NCBI GenBank assembly: GCA_024036415.1
Contig: JAMWET010006792.1
Location: 241,001 to 305,000 of the forward strand
DNA length: 64,000 nt
Direction of reading: 5' to 3'
From: Prochilodus magdalenae
Lineage: Eukaryota > Chordata > Actinopteri > Characiformes > Prochilodontidae
Shown here: positions 44,999 to 58,216 of the stretch, piece after piece
Numbering within the stretch: position 1 is the first letter of the stretch
Layout: every line of letters begins with the position of its first letter
Translations under genes and position numbers: made by a program
Notes under the pieces: generated by a model
Told to the model about the DNA's origin: nothing
Databases searched by the model: none
Seen by the model: the letters and a program-made list of their open reading frames with translations, nothing else

Positions 44999-47900
44999 CT
45001 AGTTGTCGTAACGTTTGGGTCTGACCCTTTTCCGAACTGGTCTTTGTCTAACTGAATCTCTGGCCTCTCCTGTAACGGAGTCACAGCCCTTTGTAGCCCT
45101 TGGTGGCTCACATTCGACTGAAACAGGCTCTGCTGTTTTTGGGACATATTGAAAGTCAACGTCTCTAAATCTTCTCTCCTGTCCGTTAACTGTAGAGTCA
45201 CCTCTGGCACTATCAGAAATCTCAGAAATACTCCTCTTTTGCTCATACAGCCTTTCCTGCACCTCCTCTTTGCTTTGCCTGTCAGAAACGTACGTGGACA
45301 TTCTTTTATGCAAATTAGCCATATATGTAACGTACGCTCGCATCTCATCTTCCAACAAAGCCAAACTTGGACCTTTCCCACTGGTACGTAAACTAGGTGT
45401 CGGCATCAGCCTTCCCATAACCCACTCATGGGGTGTCAGGTGTAAATGACGCAGCTCACTTGAGTGACACACTATTATTGCCAGAGGAAGTGCTGCTACC
45501 CAATTTAAATCTTTTGACAGATTTTAAAAATATGATTTTTCAAAACACCATTCTTTTTTTTAAAATCTTATGACTTTGCGGATGGTACACAGCAACAAGA
45601 CGCTGTTTTATACCCAATTTTTGCAAAATCAATTTCACCGTTTTGTCCATAAGCTCTTTTCCATTGTCTGAGGATATCCGGTCTGGAAGTCCCCACCTGC
45701 TTATGACTTCTCTACACAAAAACTTGGAAACTGATTGGGCATCCTTCCTTTTGGTAGGACAGACCTCAGGCCATCACGAAAATCTGTCCACAACGACTAG
45801 CATATATCTTTTACCTTCAACCGTTTTTTTCATATCAACAAAGTCGATAACTAACTCACGCATAGGACCCCTTGGAGTTATGTAACCGGGAGGTACTATC
45901 ACTGCCCTTCGAACATTATTTTTCATGCAAATAGTGCACCTGCCTATTACATAATCAATCTGTTCAAGCAAGCATGGTGCCCAAAAACCATACTCCTTTG
46001 TAATTTTTCTCTTAACTTCCCCCCCTTGCCACATGAGCTAACCCATGTGCCTCATGAATCATCAGACCCAACAGGTCCGGAGGAGCTACTATCAGCCCCT
46101 CATGATTTCTCCACAGACCAGTCGAATCTTGTGTGGCCCCTCGGTCTTACCACAGCAGTTTATCTATTTCAGGAACTGCTTCCTGCATTAAAATCACATC
46201 CCTGAGCGAAATTTTGTCCTCTAAGTTCACTTCATGAGTGATCAGAAAAACTTTACCCAATTTCTCTGCTTCTGTAAATGCTTTTGCAGCTTCATCAGCC
46301 GCTTTGTTACCTTGTGTGACCCTTGACACATCCATTTTATGTGCTGCACATTTAGCTATTGCTATTTCTTTAGGCTTCATCATAGCATGCAACAATTTCA
46401 TTATTTGCGCGTGATGCTGAATTGGAGAACCATGCATTTTCTTAAACCCTCGGTTCTTCCACAGAGATCCAAACAAATGACACACATTATGCGCATAAGC
46501 AGAATCGTTAGTCCATATCGTTACCTGCTTACCTTCTGCCAATCATCCTTGCTTCAGTTAACCCCACAAGTTCAGCAAGCTGTGCAGATGCAGGCTGTGG
46601 TACTACTTTAGCCTTCTCAACAACAAATCCCTCTCCATGGGCTTTTACTACTGCATAGCCAGCACTCAATTTATCCCCCACACGATAACAGGACCCATCT
46701 GTCCAATACTCCAGATCTGCCGCACGCAGTGGAAGTGCTTGCAAATCTGATCTAAGCCTCGAATATTTCTCTGCTTCTTTAACACAATCATGTGGTTCAC
46801 CATCTTCTGGAGTTGGCAAATGCTCAGCTGGATTCACCGTGACACACCTCGCTAGGGTGACGTCTTCCTGCTCTAAAAGCCTATAATAGTCTCTAAGCCT
46901 AGACATAGTCAATGCATACTTACCATAGTTCAGGAGATTCCTGAGACTATGATGAGTAAGAATCGTCACTGGATAACCCATCGTAACAGATGATGCTTTA
47001 TCATACATTAAATAAACTCCCACCATAGCTCTGTAGCACAGCGGTAGCCCCAGTTCTACTTCTGAATAAGCAGTGGAGTAGTAAGAAATAGGTTGAGGGT
47101 TTGTTCCTGTACCTGTTGGCTGACAAAGAACTGCACATGCATATTTACCCCCAGAAGAAGTGGACACATACAACAAGAAATTCTTGAAATAGTCTGGAAG
47201 CGCCAGCGCTGGAGCCTCCTGTAACCTCAGTTTAATTGTCTCAAATGCCAAAAGGCCATCCTGTGTCCAAGAAAGATTACAGTGGAGTAGGGCATTCCCA
47301 GTATCTTTAATCATAGCTCTCAATGGTCCCGTTAAACTAGCATAATCCCCTAGCCATGCTGAGGAACAGCCAGCAATACCAAGAAACGTCATCATCTCTC
47401 TGACTGTCCTGGGCTTTGGAGCCTTGCAAATAGCTTCGAAGATCAGAAATACTTCTGTGTCCCTGTGTTATTGTCTGACCCAAATAAACTACCTTCTCCT
47501 GACAATACTGCAGCTTTTTTAGAGAGGCCGTATGCCCTCTTTCCACCAGTATCTGTAACAGCTTGAGTCCTTATGACATGTTTCCTCATCTGGTGAACAG
47601 ATAATAATGTCATCCACATATTGAATAACACTGCTGTCTAATACCTGATCTATCCCTGCCAAATCATCTTTCAATAATTTATTGAAAATGTGCTGACTAT
47701 GTTTAAAGCCCTGTGGTAGCCTCTTATACTCATAGAACTGTCCATTGTATGTAAACCCAAACAAACCCTGACTTTCTACACTCAGTGGAACGCTGAAGAA
47801 AGCACCACACAGATCTAACACTGTGAAATGTGACGCATCTGGAGGGATTTGGGCTAACAGAGTATGCGGATCTGGCTCTTCTGCTGGAACATCAGCTACC

Positions 47901-48442
47901 ACTTCATTCACCGCTCTCAGATCATGTACCAGGCGATAAGAATCATCCGGCTTCTTCACAGGTAACAAAGGGATGTTACTCTAAGGGTTCTGTGTTATCT
48001 TCAGAACACCTGCTTTCAAAAATCCTTCAATCTGTGGTTCAGTCCCTCAAACTGCCTCTTCTTTCAGTGGATACTGGTTCTTCCAAGGAAGTTTGACTTC
48101 TGGTCTGAGCTCAACATTTACTGGCTGGACTGACTTCACAAGTCCAATATCAGTGCTATGCTGAGACCAGAGACATCCTGGAACTTGTCGCAACATCTCC
48201 TCCCTCACTGAGACTGAATCCATTTGAACACTGTAAATTAAGTCATGTGTCATCTGCACAGTTTGCGGCTGGCCTTGTCCTTGAGCAGTAATCATAATCT
48301 TAAGAAATCTCTGATCCTCACTTCTCCAAATGGCAAAGTTCTTATTCATTGGTGCAAAAACAGCTTCTTCCGCTTCTGCCATCATTTCTCCTACATGCTT
48401 CTGCTCAAACTCCTCAGACACCAGCAAAGTCACATGCGGCAC
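44999..48442 (-). pseudogene. ERV pol: RT, RNase H, integrase, broken
   Basis: From right to left on the minus strand: a linker region (48047-48442), reverse transcriptase (47519-47968) with the catalytic box QYVDD near 47625 and the LPQGFKHSQ motif, connection and RNase H (46529-47395, with YWTDGS), then integrase with a zinc module (45950-46140) and part of the catalytic core (45590-46034), and an integrase C-terminal frame (44999-45472). The RT style is closer to gamma/epsilon-retroviruses than to Ty3/gypsy. Several frameshifts and stops divide it, and gag and the 5' LTR are missing. It is a defective copy. Confidence 0.85.
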
Positions 48443-48472
48443 ACTCTTTTCAACATCAAACTCTTTATGAGT

Positions 48473-49868
48473 TCAGACTTCAGAGCTGCTCCTTGTGGTC
48501 CCAGAATTATGCAACATGAACAAAGTTGAACTTGAAATCTGATGCGAGCAACGACAGGAAGCCAATGAAGGGAGCGCAGCAGTGGAGTGACGTGGGTGAA
48601 CTTTGGAAGATTGAAGATGAGACGGGCTGCAGCGTTCTGGACAAATTGCAAGGGCCTGATGGCCCGCAGAGGAAGACCAGCCAGGATCGAGTTGCAGTAG
48701 TCTAGCCTTGAAATGTCCAGAGACTGGACAAGCAGCTGGGTGGCTTCCTGAGAGAGGAAAGGTCGTATCCTCTAGATGTTGTAGAGGACAAATCTGCATG
48801 ACCGAGTCAGGTTCGCTATATGAGCCAAGAACAATAACTGGCCATGCGGAATCACTCCTAGACTTCTTGCATCCTCAGTCGGGGCGATCAACGAGTTCCC
48901 GAATGAGATGGCAAGATCACGGTGAGGACCTGTAGTGCTGGGGATGAACAGCAGCTCAGTCTTGCTGGGACTGAGCTTAAGGTGGTGAGCTGTTATCCAT
49001 GAGCTGATGTCGGTCAGGCATGCTGAGATGCGGTTGCAGACCTGTGTCAGATCAGATGATGGGAAAGTAAGCATGAGCTGAGTATCATCAGCATAGCAGT
49101 AATAAGAAAAGCCGTAAAAAAAGTACTTACTTTGCCAAGAGAAAGAGTCTAAAGAGAGAAGAGAAGAGGACCCAACACCGAGCCTTGAGGGACACCGGTG
49201 GAGAGCCTACATAGAGCAGATGTGGACCCATTCCATGTTACCTGATAGTGGCGGCCCTCCAGGTAGGACTCAAACCACTTCCATGCAGTGCCGGTGATTC
49301 CAAGATCAATGAGGACCGACAGGAGGATCTTGTGGTTCACCGTGTCGAAGGCTGCTAAATGACAATGATATGAAGGTTAATGGGGGAAGACACTGTGACA
49401 GCATGATATTCAAAGAATGAAACTGCAAGGTGAGGAAATGAAAGTGGAGTAAAGTTCCACTTTCTAGACAACAGTAAACCTGTGCCACCACCTCTGCCAG
49501 TCTGTCTCGGTGAATGGGAGAAGTTAAAGGCTAAAGATAGAGCAGCTGGAGTTGACGAGTTCTCATGGGTGATCCAAGTCTCAGTCAAAGCCAAGAAGTG
49601 CAGAGAGTGGTGGGATGCTAAAGCTGAGATGAAGTCTGCCTTCTGGACAGCAGATTGACAATTCCAGAGCCCACCTACCACCCTGGTCTAAGTAAGAGAC
49701 GACCGTGGGGCGTAGATGAGGTTGATGGTATTGCGCTTCCTGTGGTAACCGTGAGATCTTCTAGGTCTGTGAGATGAAAGAACAGGTATCGTAAAGCACA
49801 TAGTGGAGAAGCATAAGTGTAAATTCAAGTGCAGGTATAAATTAAATAAAAGAGATACTTAGCCAAGG
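48473..49868 (-). mobile_element. L2-type LINE, truncated and internally deleted
   Basis: Minus-strand fragments match the L2 copy at 17215. They are an endonuclease piece (49355-49681; ALTETWITHENS), then after a deletion the RT pieces 49149-49340 ([17 protein letters not shown]), 48772-49074 and 48430-48651 (LPKFTHVTPLLRSLHWLPV). It stops abruptly at 48473 where retroviral sequence resumes, so this L2 replaced or interrupted the 5' part of the retrovirus. It is frame-broken. Confidence 0.88.
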
Positions 49869-52317
49869 TTAGAGGTGGATATCTGTGATGGGCCTCTTCA
49901 CACCGCTACAGACCGCAAATGGAACGGACATCGCCTTCAAACTGGACACTGAAGCGCAGGCAAATATTTTGTCTGAAACTGAACAGGCCAAGTTGGACAT
50001 TGAACCAGTGGTGAACACTAAATACAAAGTAAAGCAAGTAAAGTCATACAGTGGGGAAGCTATCCCTACACTGGGTTTGTGCACATTGGTGATATAAAAG
50101 GTGAGAGGTTTAATGTGCCATTTGTGATTGTGAAAGGTACCAAGCCTCCCATCATTGGGCTAAAAACATGTAAGACACTAGGTCTGGTGAAGCAGGTAAA
50201 TGAGGTGAAAACTGAAAGTGATGCAGAGAGGCAGACAAATGTAGAAAAAGCATATGTAGATGTTTTTCAAGGCATTGGAAGACTCAAGGTTACACACAGA
50301 ATAGAGCTAGAAAAGCCAAACAGACCAGTCATTCACCCTGCCAGAAAAGTACCACTAGCTCTAAGAAAAAAAACTAAAGGCAGAGCTACAAAGGTTAGAG
50401 GCCCTAGACATAGTAGCGAAAGTGGAAGAGCCTACTGAATGGGTACACTCACTTGTAATTGTTGAGAAAAAAGATGGCTCATTAAGATTATGCATGGATC
50501 CAAAAGAACTGAACAGATTTGTGAGACGTGAACACTACCAATTGCCAATAAGAGGAGAAATCTTTGGTGATATAGCAGGTGTTAAATACTTCTCAAAATT
50601 GGATGCATCTGCAGGGTTCTGGCAAATCCCTTTTTGAGAAGCTTGCTGTGTAAAACTACAGAGTGGAGCTGGGACAGTAATCATCAAAGGGAGTTTGATG
50701 AGCTGAAATGTCTAATTATGAAAGCTCCTGTTCTAAAGTACTTTGATGAAAAACGTCACACCAAAATTTCAGCAGATGCATCCAAAGCTGGGATAGGTAC
50801 AGTGTTGTTGCAGCAATATGGCACAAGGTGGCGCCCTATAGCATATGCCTCGAGGGCATTAACAACTTCAGAGTGCAATTATGCACAAATAGAAGAGGAG
50901 GCATTAGCCCTTGCATATGGATGTAAAAAGTTTCATGTATTCATATATGGCAGAAGCATTTGAGCTGAAACAGATCACAAACCTCTTGTGACCATAGCAA
51001 AGAAAGGCTTAGCCAACACACCACCTAGGGTGCAACGATTGTTCTTAAAAATGCCAAAGTATGACTTACAGATAGAATACAGACCAGGAAGAGAACGGCT
51101 AGTCGCTGACACATTGTCACGTGCTTATGATAGCACAGTATCTGTACAACACTATGAGCATGCTGAAACAGTGCATGTCTATCTGGTCCGGAACAGCTGT
51201 CCAGTCTCTGATAAGATGTGGATTGTGATTGCAAAAGCCACAGCTGAGGACAAAACACTGAAACAGGTTATTAAAGCAATCACACAGGGATGGTCAGTAA
51301 AGTCCGTGCCTGCTCCATACTACCATTACAGAGATGAGTTGTCAGTGTTAGATGGCATTCTATTCAAGGGATCAAGGATTGTAATTCCCAAGGTCTTGCA
51401 GCACAACATGTTGCTGAAAATACATGAGGGACATCTTGGCATGCAGAAATCCAAGAGACGGGCAAAAGCAGTGTTATACTGCCCAGGTGTGGGTCGAGAT
51501 ATTGAGAGAGTCATTAGATCTTGTGAAACCTGTCAGAAATACAGGACCAGACAGAGCAAGGTAAGACTTTTGAGTTTAGTCATGTGACATCAAGCCCACA
51601 ATATCTGCAGTCTAATGGTCTCATTGAAAATGGAGTGAAAAAAGTGGAACTGCTGATGAGGAAAGCAATCGATTCAAAAACTGATCCTTATCTAGCACTG
51701 CTTAACTACAGGTCAGCTCCCATGTGACATGGCCAGTCACCAGCAGAGCTTCTGTTTAATAGAAAGCTTAAGACCCACATGCCCCAACTGCTTGAAAAAG
51801 AAAGTGTACAAGAAAGGAACATGGTCATGGACAAACAAAAGGCCAAACATGCACAGAAAAAATACTATGACAGCGGGTCAAAAGATCTAAAGGAACTAAA
51901 ACCAAATGACAGGGTGAGGTTGCATGATGGAAAACATTGGGGTCTGGAGGCTCAGTTGCTTCAGAATGTAGCACCAAGGTCCTATGTGGTTCAAACGCAA
52001 GAAGGAGTGACCTACAGGAGAAATCGTAGACACTTACTGCAAGTACCTGACAAGGAACAGAATAAGGAAGAGGAAACAAACTCTGGTGCAAACTACGGTT
52101 TAGACAGCCCAGTACACAAGACACCTGTAACTGAAAGTGATGGTCAAACAGAGACACAAATGGAAGTCAGGAGATCTTGCAGAACCCGTAAAGCACGTCA
52201 AAGGCTTATAGAACAAATGTAAATACTCTTTAGAGAATTCGGAGTAACAATCAAAGCATGTGAAGGCAGTAACACAATACATAAGGATAAATAATACAGT
52301 GACTGTTAATTAAACTA
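49869..52317 (+). mobile_element. Ty3/gypsy retrotransposon, internally deleted
   Basis: Pieces in order on the + strand: a protease-like region with FKLDTEAQANIL (the usual DTGA box is DTEA here), RT N-terminal half (SLRLCMDPKELNRF, FSKLDASAGFWQIPF), then a deletion at about 50637 that removes the YxDD box, RNase H (KISADASKAGIGTVLLQQ), and the integrase zinc module (HEGHLGMQ...CETCQKY). A second deletion near 51562 removes most of the integrase core but leaves SNGLIENGVKK with the last acidic residue. A C-terminal frame (51779-52222) includes RRNRRHLLQVP. It is non-functional. Confidence 0.9.
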
Positions 52318-52550
52318 TGTTGGGTGTTGAGATCACACATTTGTTTATCTTGTGAAACCATTCGATTTTTTTTGTAACTGGAAATGCCACAGATTTTTTA
52401 TTTCAAAGTTGTGTAAGCAATGTTCTTAACACTGTGTGTGTATCATCACGTGATACACACACACAGTTACGCAGCCAGCAGCCTGCAACTTGTTGAGCTG
52501 AAAAATAAAGAACATCCTTCGTCCTTGCTTTATTACAAAGGGGTACAGAA
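52318..52550 (+). repeat. Probable 3' LTR of the + Ty3/gypsy copy
   Basis: It starts TGTTGGGTGTTGAGATC after the element's last ORF, contains AATAAA near 52504 and a palindrome at 52432-52466 (TGTGTGTATCA, loop, TGATACACACA). The right boundary is not resolved and no second LTR copy is present at the left end to confirm it. Confidence 0.45.
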
Positions 52551-52559
52551 CATAGCACT

Positions 52560-54112
52560 TGTGCACTTGTTGCTGAGGGTAGGTGCAGTATTTCAAGAAA
52601 CCTAGAGTAATAGTCAGAGATACAAACAGAGGTGTCCAAGTCCATTGCGATTCTCTTCCAGGGTCGTTCCGGAAGTGTTGTAGACATGAGAGGTTCCCTT
52701 TGCTGTGTTCTTTTCAGTTCATGTCACAAGTTCGCTCAATTCCTTACTGAGTCTTGGCCACCACACGGATTAATTCATTCTCTCTCCACACTTCACTAGG
52801 CCCTGGTGCCCTTCATGAATTTTCTGGAGAATTTCACCCCTCATCATTTGTGGCACTACAGTCCTGCTACCTCTGAGGACAAGACCATTATAAACCGATA
52901 CTTCCGATTTCACTTGGATGTACTCTCTTGCACTCTCAGGCACACTGCTTAGGTGCTCAGGCCATCCAGTTTTTATGAATTTCATGACAGACTGCAATTC
53001 AGCATTAGTCGACGTTGCCGTTCTGATTTCATCCATTTTGCTTGGAGATGCAGGGTACCCCCGCTACCACAATAGCCACATAATAAGCTACCTCGCTGTG
53101 CATGTCAGTTTCTACACACCTGCCAGCCAGCAGACTTCGTGACACGGTGTCTGCAATGATCAGAGTTTCCCCTGGAGCATATTCTGCATTGGGGTTGAAT
53201 TTCATGAGCCTCATGAGAAGACACTGACAACGTAAAGGTACCTTGTCCAGGCTGCAGTTGTTGATAATTGGCACTAATGGCTTGTGGTCTGTCACAAGTT
53301 TAAACTGTTCCAGTCCACTGAGGTATCTGTCAAACTTCTCACATGCCCACACGCCGGCCAAACTTTCCTTTTCTATCTGGGCATAGCGTGTTTCTGCTTC
53401 AGTGAGCCGTCTGGAGCATAATGCGACAGGTTTCCACTGCTCTCCATGAAGCTGAAGGAGTACCCCTCCCAGTCCATAACTACTGGCATCTGCCGAGACA
53501 GCAGTGGGCTTGTTTACATCATAGGAGGCGAGTACAGGTGCAGTCGTCAACAGCTCCTTGATATTTTTAAAGGCTGCTTGTTGTGCATGGTCCCATGTCC
53601 ATGTGTTCTTATTTCTTTTTAGAAGGTCATAAAGTGGTTCTCCTACTGTTGAGAGGTTGGGAATGTATCTTCCTAGATAATTCACCATTCCCAATATTCT
53701 TTTCAACTCTTGCACATTTGCAGGCGGCGGCAGCTGCCGAATGGCTTCCACTTTGTCTGGGTCTGGGCGGATACCAGACCAGTCAATGAGATGTCCAAGG
53801 AACTGTAGCTGATTTTGCCTGATGGAGCACTTTTCATGTTTGAGTTTCATACCAGCTGCCCTAATATGCTGCATTACCATCTCCAAACGATGATCATGCT
53901 TCTTTTTTGTAGCCCCATAAATCAGATTATCATCCATAAACACTTCAACGTCCTCCAGCCCCTGCAGTGTCTCTTTCATTTTCCTCTGGAAGATTTCCAG
54001 TGCACTCGAAATCCCAAAAGGAAGACGCTTGAAATTAAATCTTCCAAATGGTGTGATGAACGTGGTGAGCTTACAGCTGTCTGGGTGCAGTGGTATCTGA
54101 AAAAACCCACTA
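52560..54112 (-). mobile_element. Ty3/gypsy fragment, minus strand
   Basis: The main frame 53029-53979 (316 codons) carries the RT box VFMDDNLIYG, the thumb and connection, RNase H (AVSADASSYGLGGVLLQLHG) and the tether. 52770-53036 holds part of the integrase zinc module (HEGHQGL). 52560-52687 is a fragment of the integrase core (RPWKRIAMDLD). The RT N-terminal side continues to 54105 (GFFQIPLHP) and stops exactly at the CACT transposon end at 54113. The long open frame suggests moderate age. Confidence 0.9.
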
Positions 54113-55155
54113 CACTCTTAACCCGAATTGAGTTTACTAGAAATTTGTGTGGAAACCCGTTGCCTTAAATTACTTAAGTTTTTACACAAGGACAAACTAA
54201 AGAAGTCAATTTTTATTAACAAAGACTCTTAACTGGATCCAGTAGACAAAAGAAGTTTACATTAGTAGTATTTACTTAAAATCATTAGTTCACATAAATG
54301 AGCTCTTTTCTGACATTTAAATTGTAGGAAATAAATATTTTAAGTTTACAGAAAACAATATTATTATTATCTACTTAATGTAATTTATTATTAATTTTTT
54401 AGATTACTCTTAATGCTACAACAAGGCTTTAAAGAAAACAAACAATACTGTTCAAAGCTCCAATGTATTCTATTGACAAAATGTTGCAAGGTAATAGTTC
54501 ATGTGTTGCTGAACCAATAACAAATTGTTCAGCCAAGTAACATGTAAAAACAGGCATGAAAACTGCTTGGTAACTATTCCAATTTGTTTTGAGGACATGT
54601 ATGCACAGCATTCAACAATATCTGCCATGTCCTTGTGAAAAAAGGACATACATTAAAACTTGATGCAAGCTGATACCAGTTCATTTGTCAAGTACATCTT
54701 GTAAACTCAGCACAAACATGCATGAGAAAATATTTTTACATCCTGAACAGTAGAATACAAGAGGCTGGACATTCCCATTCCACAAAAACTTTAGTTAGTT
54801 AGTTCTTACACAGTACAACATAAAACATACCACTATAACATTCTTTATCACAGATGACAAAAAAGGACATTGTGAGACAACTGGATTGTATTTTAAACAA
54901 GCCTTCAAGGTTTGGTGGTACTACTGGGGTCAAAGAATGGACAATACCAATACAATAAATACAGAGACACAAGGCTGTAGAAAAAGACACTGGAAACACA
55001 CACTGCCATACCATCTCACATTAGACTTCCCACAGCAATTCATTACAGTGCAATATGGTTTCAGAGTTTATAATCTGGGTTTTAGTTCATTGTGGCCCAG
55101 TTAGAGAAGTGTCTGTTGGATTAACTGGAATGTGGTCCTCACTGATTTGTGTTAC
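54113..55155. mobile_element. Left end of a second CACTA-like element
   Basis: CACTCTTAACCCGAATTGAG begins at 54113, directly after ACTA, the same flank-end arrangement as 31796-31803. It cuts the Ty3/gypsy reverse transcriptase cleanly. No coding region is recognised between 54113 and 55155. The right terminus is unresolved: GTTGTGTGGAAACC near 54144-54158 has an inverted counterpart near 59141-59155, which may mark the other end, but a terminal GTG motif there is not convincing. Confidence 0.45.
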
Positions 55156-56193
55156 TTATGCACTGCATTTCAGCTTCTCTGTAAGTCCAAACAGAATGCA
55201 CATAGCTTTTGGTAGGTCTTGGATGTTGATCATCATTTCTTCCTCAATGATCTTCAGAGAGACTGGACTGAGGTGAGGGGATGGGAAAAGAGTACTAACA
55301 TCAGAGCATGATCACCACAACTCTCATTAAATAACCACCCATAATGTAAAGCAGTACAGTCTAAACACAGGAGAGTCACAAGGGAATGTGTGAAATAGTT
55401 ATGACTGCTGAAGTAGAATAAACAGGTAGATCAACCAAAAGAAGTTTAAGATATGAGAAAGAAGTGTTGCTATTAAGTTTTCCTTAATCTCTTTGGAGAC
55501 ATGGGAGATCTTTAATTCTTTAATTGTATAAAACTATGCTCACACTGTCAGTCACAAACAGACAATAAAAAAGATAAAATAATAAAAACTATAAAACTAT
55601 AAAAACATTTTATAAAACAATAAAATAATGATTATGCTGCAATTTGATACTGAGAAAGTAAGAAGATACTTACAGAGCATGCTTTCTAGAAGTCTGTGGG
55701 ACTGTCCCCAAGGATAATAGGAAGCCCTCTGAGCACCAGTGTCCGAATGTCATTTGGCTCTTTTGGAGAATAAAATAACAGTTACATAGGTTGGATAATA
55801 AGTTAACATCAGCACAATTTGTGATTGGATTGCGCAACCAGTATAGTTGCATTTTCAGTGACATGACGTTATTACATAAGCTGTGAAAAACAATAAAATG
55901 TACATAATGGATATGGACCAACCAACCTGTGATAAAAGCTGCCCAATGTTCCCTCTTAGATTTAAATATCTCAATGAGACAAAGTTTTTGTAGAACTCCT
56001 GCTGGAGGTGTGTGCGCACAATCCTGTAGAACTCCATGTACACCTGAAAAATAGAGTTTTACACTGCAGAGCTATATAATACTGTGGCTGTAGCAGTCAT
56101 GTTCCATCCCCAACCAACTACTGTACACCTGACCAATATTCCACCCACCATTCATTCTCATATGGGCCTCGAAGAACATCTTCAGAAGAACCT
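55156..56193 (-). pseudogene. Passenger gene C-terminal exons, minus strand
   Basis: Minus-strand exon-like blocks with AG/GT edges: about 56149-56193 (VLLKMFFEAHMRMNG), 55927-56046 (VYMEFYRIVRTHLQQEFYKN), 55672-55761 (NDIRTLVLRGLPIILGD, then an in-frame TAG), and the last, 55156-55267 (IIEEEMMINIQDLPKAMCIL...CSA, stop). The order and motifs resemble the C-terminal half of the multi-copy fish SAMD3-like proteins whose N-terminal module appears at 35068. An internal stop and missing parts make it a pseudogene unless exon choice differs. Confidence 0.45.
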
Positions 56194-57032
56194 GTAAAAA
56201 AAAATAAAAAAAATAAAAAAAGAGCATAATTAAAGTTTTTAACTCAACAACTGCAGCTCTACTCTGTGAACCCCACTGCTAATGACCAAGATGGCTATAT
56301 CTGTATCACTGCAATACAACGATTCAAAGAGAGGCAAAGCTCGACTCAACAAGGGCGCGATGGGCGCGAAACGTGGCATGCGGGGGATGGATGGAGATTG
56401 TAAACTGCCCAAATGTTTAACCATGACCGAGCTACTAATGACTAAATATTTGCATATTTTTGAGATATGCAACACATTGCACATGCAGCCTAGCTCACAA
56501 ATCGGCACTTGAATCGTTAACTAGCTATCTACAACATCTACCATACAAGCTAGCGATAGCAAGCATATGCAAACACACTCATTAGCTAACGTCATGACCT
56601 TTTAACTCGGCAGAACCGACAGAAATACCTGTCTGAATGATAACGTTATAGCTAAACTGCGCCCTGACACAAACAAACTTGCTAACGCTATAAACTGTGA
56701 AACTGTAAAATAAATTAAAAAGTTGGCTAAGCTAGCTAGCTACATGAATGCGCCGCGTCGACCCGAGCGCAGCACTGCGGCTGAAGTGAGAGCTCTGTGA
56801 CGGATGAATCGTTTATAAGACGGCCAGGCGAAGAAATTTCATAAAGACTAGATTCTTTATAATTTAATGAATCCATAATATTGATTAGCCTCGTCTCATC
56901 CACCACCCACACGGGAGCTGCTGCTTGTAAGACGCAGCAACCGCCATATACACCAGTTTCTTTTCCGCTGTAGTTCCACCCCCGAATATAACGGTGGTAT
57001 ACGCGCAAGCACACTTAACTACGTATAAGACA
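56194..57032. other. 5' region of the minus-strand passenger gene
   Basis: No clear coding exon. The GC content rises toward 56740-57030, with several CpGs, consistent with a promoter or non-coding exon for the minus-strand gene. A 70-base GCTAGC-rich stretch lies near 56700-56745. Confidence 0.3.
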
Positions 57033-58215
57033 AAGGTGACGTTGCTTCGTTCGTTTGGTATTAATTCCACCCTGTAAAGGTGACGTTGCTGCGATCGATT
57101 AGTATTAATTGTATTATTAATAATTAATTTTTATTAATAATTAGTATTGTTATTATTAATAATTAGTATTAATTAGTATTAACGTTTTTTAGAGCGAGGT
57201 CATTAATTCCGCGCTCTAAACGTGGCGTTGCTGCGATTGATCGGTTTAATTCGGCGCTGTAAACGTGACGTTGCTCCATTCGTTCAGTATTAATTCCGTG
57301 CTGTAAAGGTGACGTTGCTGCGATCGATCGTCATTAATTCCGCACTTCAAAAGGGACGTTGCTGCGATAGTTCGGTATTAATTCGGCGCGGTAAACGTGA
57401 TGTTGCTGCGTTAGTTCAGTACTAATTCCGCGCTTCAAACAGGACCTTGCTGCTTCGATCGGTATTAATTCCGCGCATCAAACGGGACGTTGCTGCATTC
57501 GTTAGGTATTAATGCCACACTGTATAGGTTTCGTTGCTGCGATTGATTGGTATTAATTCCGCGCTGTAAACGTGACGTGGCTGCTATCGATCTGTATTAA
57601 TTCCGCGGTCTAAAAGGGACGTTGCTGCGATCGATTGGTATTAATTCCGCGCTCTAAATGTGACTTTGCTGCGGTCGATGGTTATTAATTCAGCGCTCTA
57701 AACGTGCCGTTGTTTCATTCATTCGGTATTAATTCCGTGCTGTAAACGTGACGTTGCTGCGATAGATGGGTATAAATTGTGCGCTGTAAAGGTGACGTTG
57801 CTGTATTTGATTGGTATTAATTCCGCGCTGTAAAGGTGACATTGCTGCCGTTCGGAATTAATTCTGTGCTCTAAAAGGGACGCTGCTCCGTTCCTTCGAT
57901 ATTAATTCCGCGCTGTAAAGGTGACGTTGCTGCTTTCGTTCGGTATTAATTCCGCGGTCTAAACGTGACTTTGCTGCATTCCTTGAATATTAATTACGCA
58001 CTGTACAGGTTACATTGCTGCGACCCATCGGTATAAATTCCGCGCTCTAAAAGTGACGTGGCTGCGTTCGTTCGGTATTAGTTCCATGCTCTAAACGTAA
58101 CTTTGCTGCGATCGATCGGTATTAATTCTACCCCTCAAACGGGACCTTGCTGCGCTCGATCCGTAACAATTCCGCGCTCTAAACGTGACGTTGCTGCGAT
58201 AGATCGGTATAAATT
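57033..58215. repeat. CpG-rich 44-bp minisatellite
   Basis: About 26 copies of a 44-bp unit near GTGACGTTGCTGCGATCGAT + CGGTATTAATTCCGCGCTCTAAAC, diverged up to about 20%. One AT-rich interruption lies at 57107-57190. Each unit has up to six CpGs and a TGACGT half-site. There are no unique spacers, so it is not CRISPR-like. A 5'-truncated LINE interrupts it at 58217. Confidence 0.95.
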
Positions 58216-58216
58216 C

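Noticed and set aside
57033..58215. CRISPR-like array
   Set aside because: The units are contiguous and diverged, with no unique spacers, in a vertebrate genome. It is a minisatellite.
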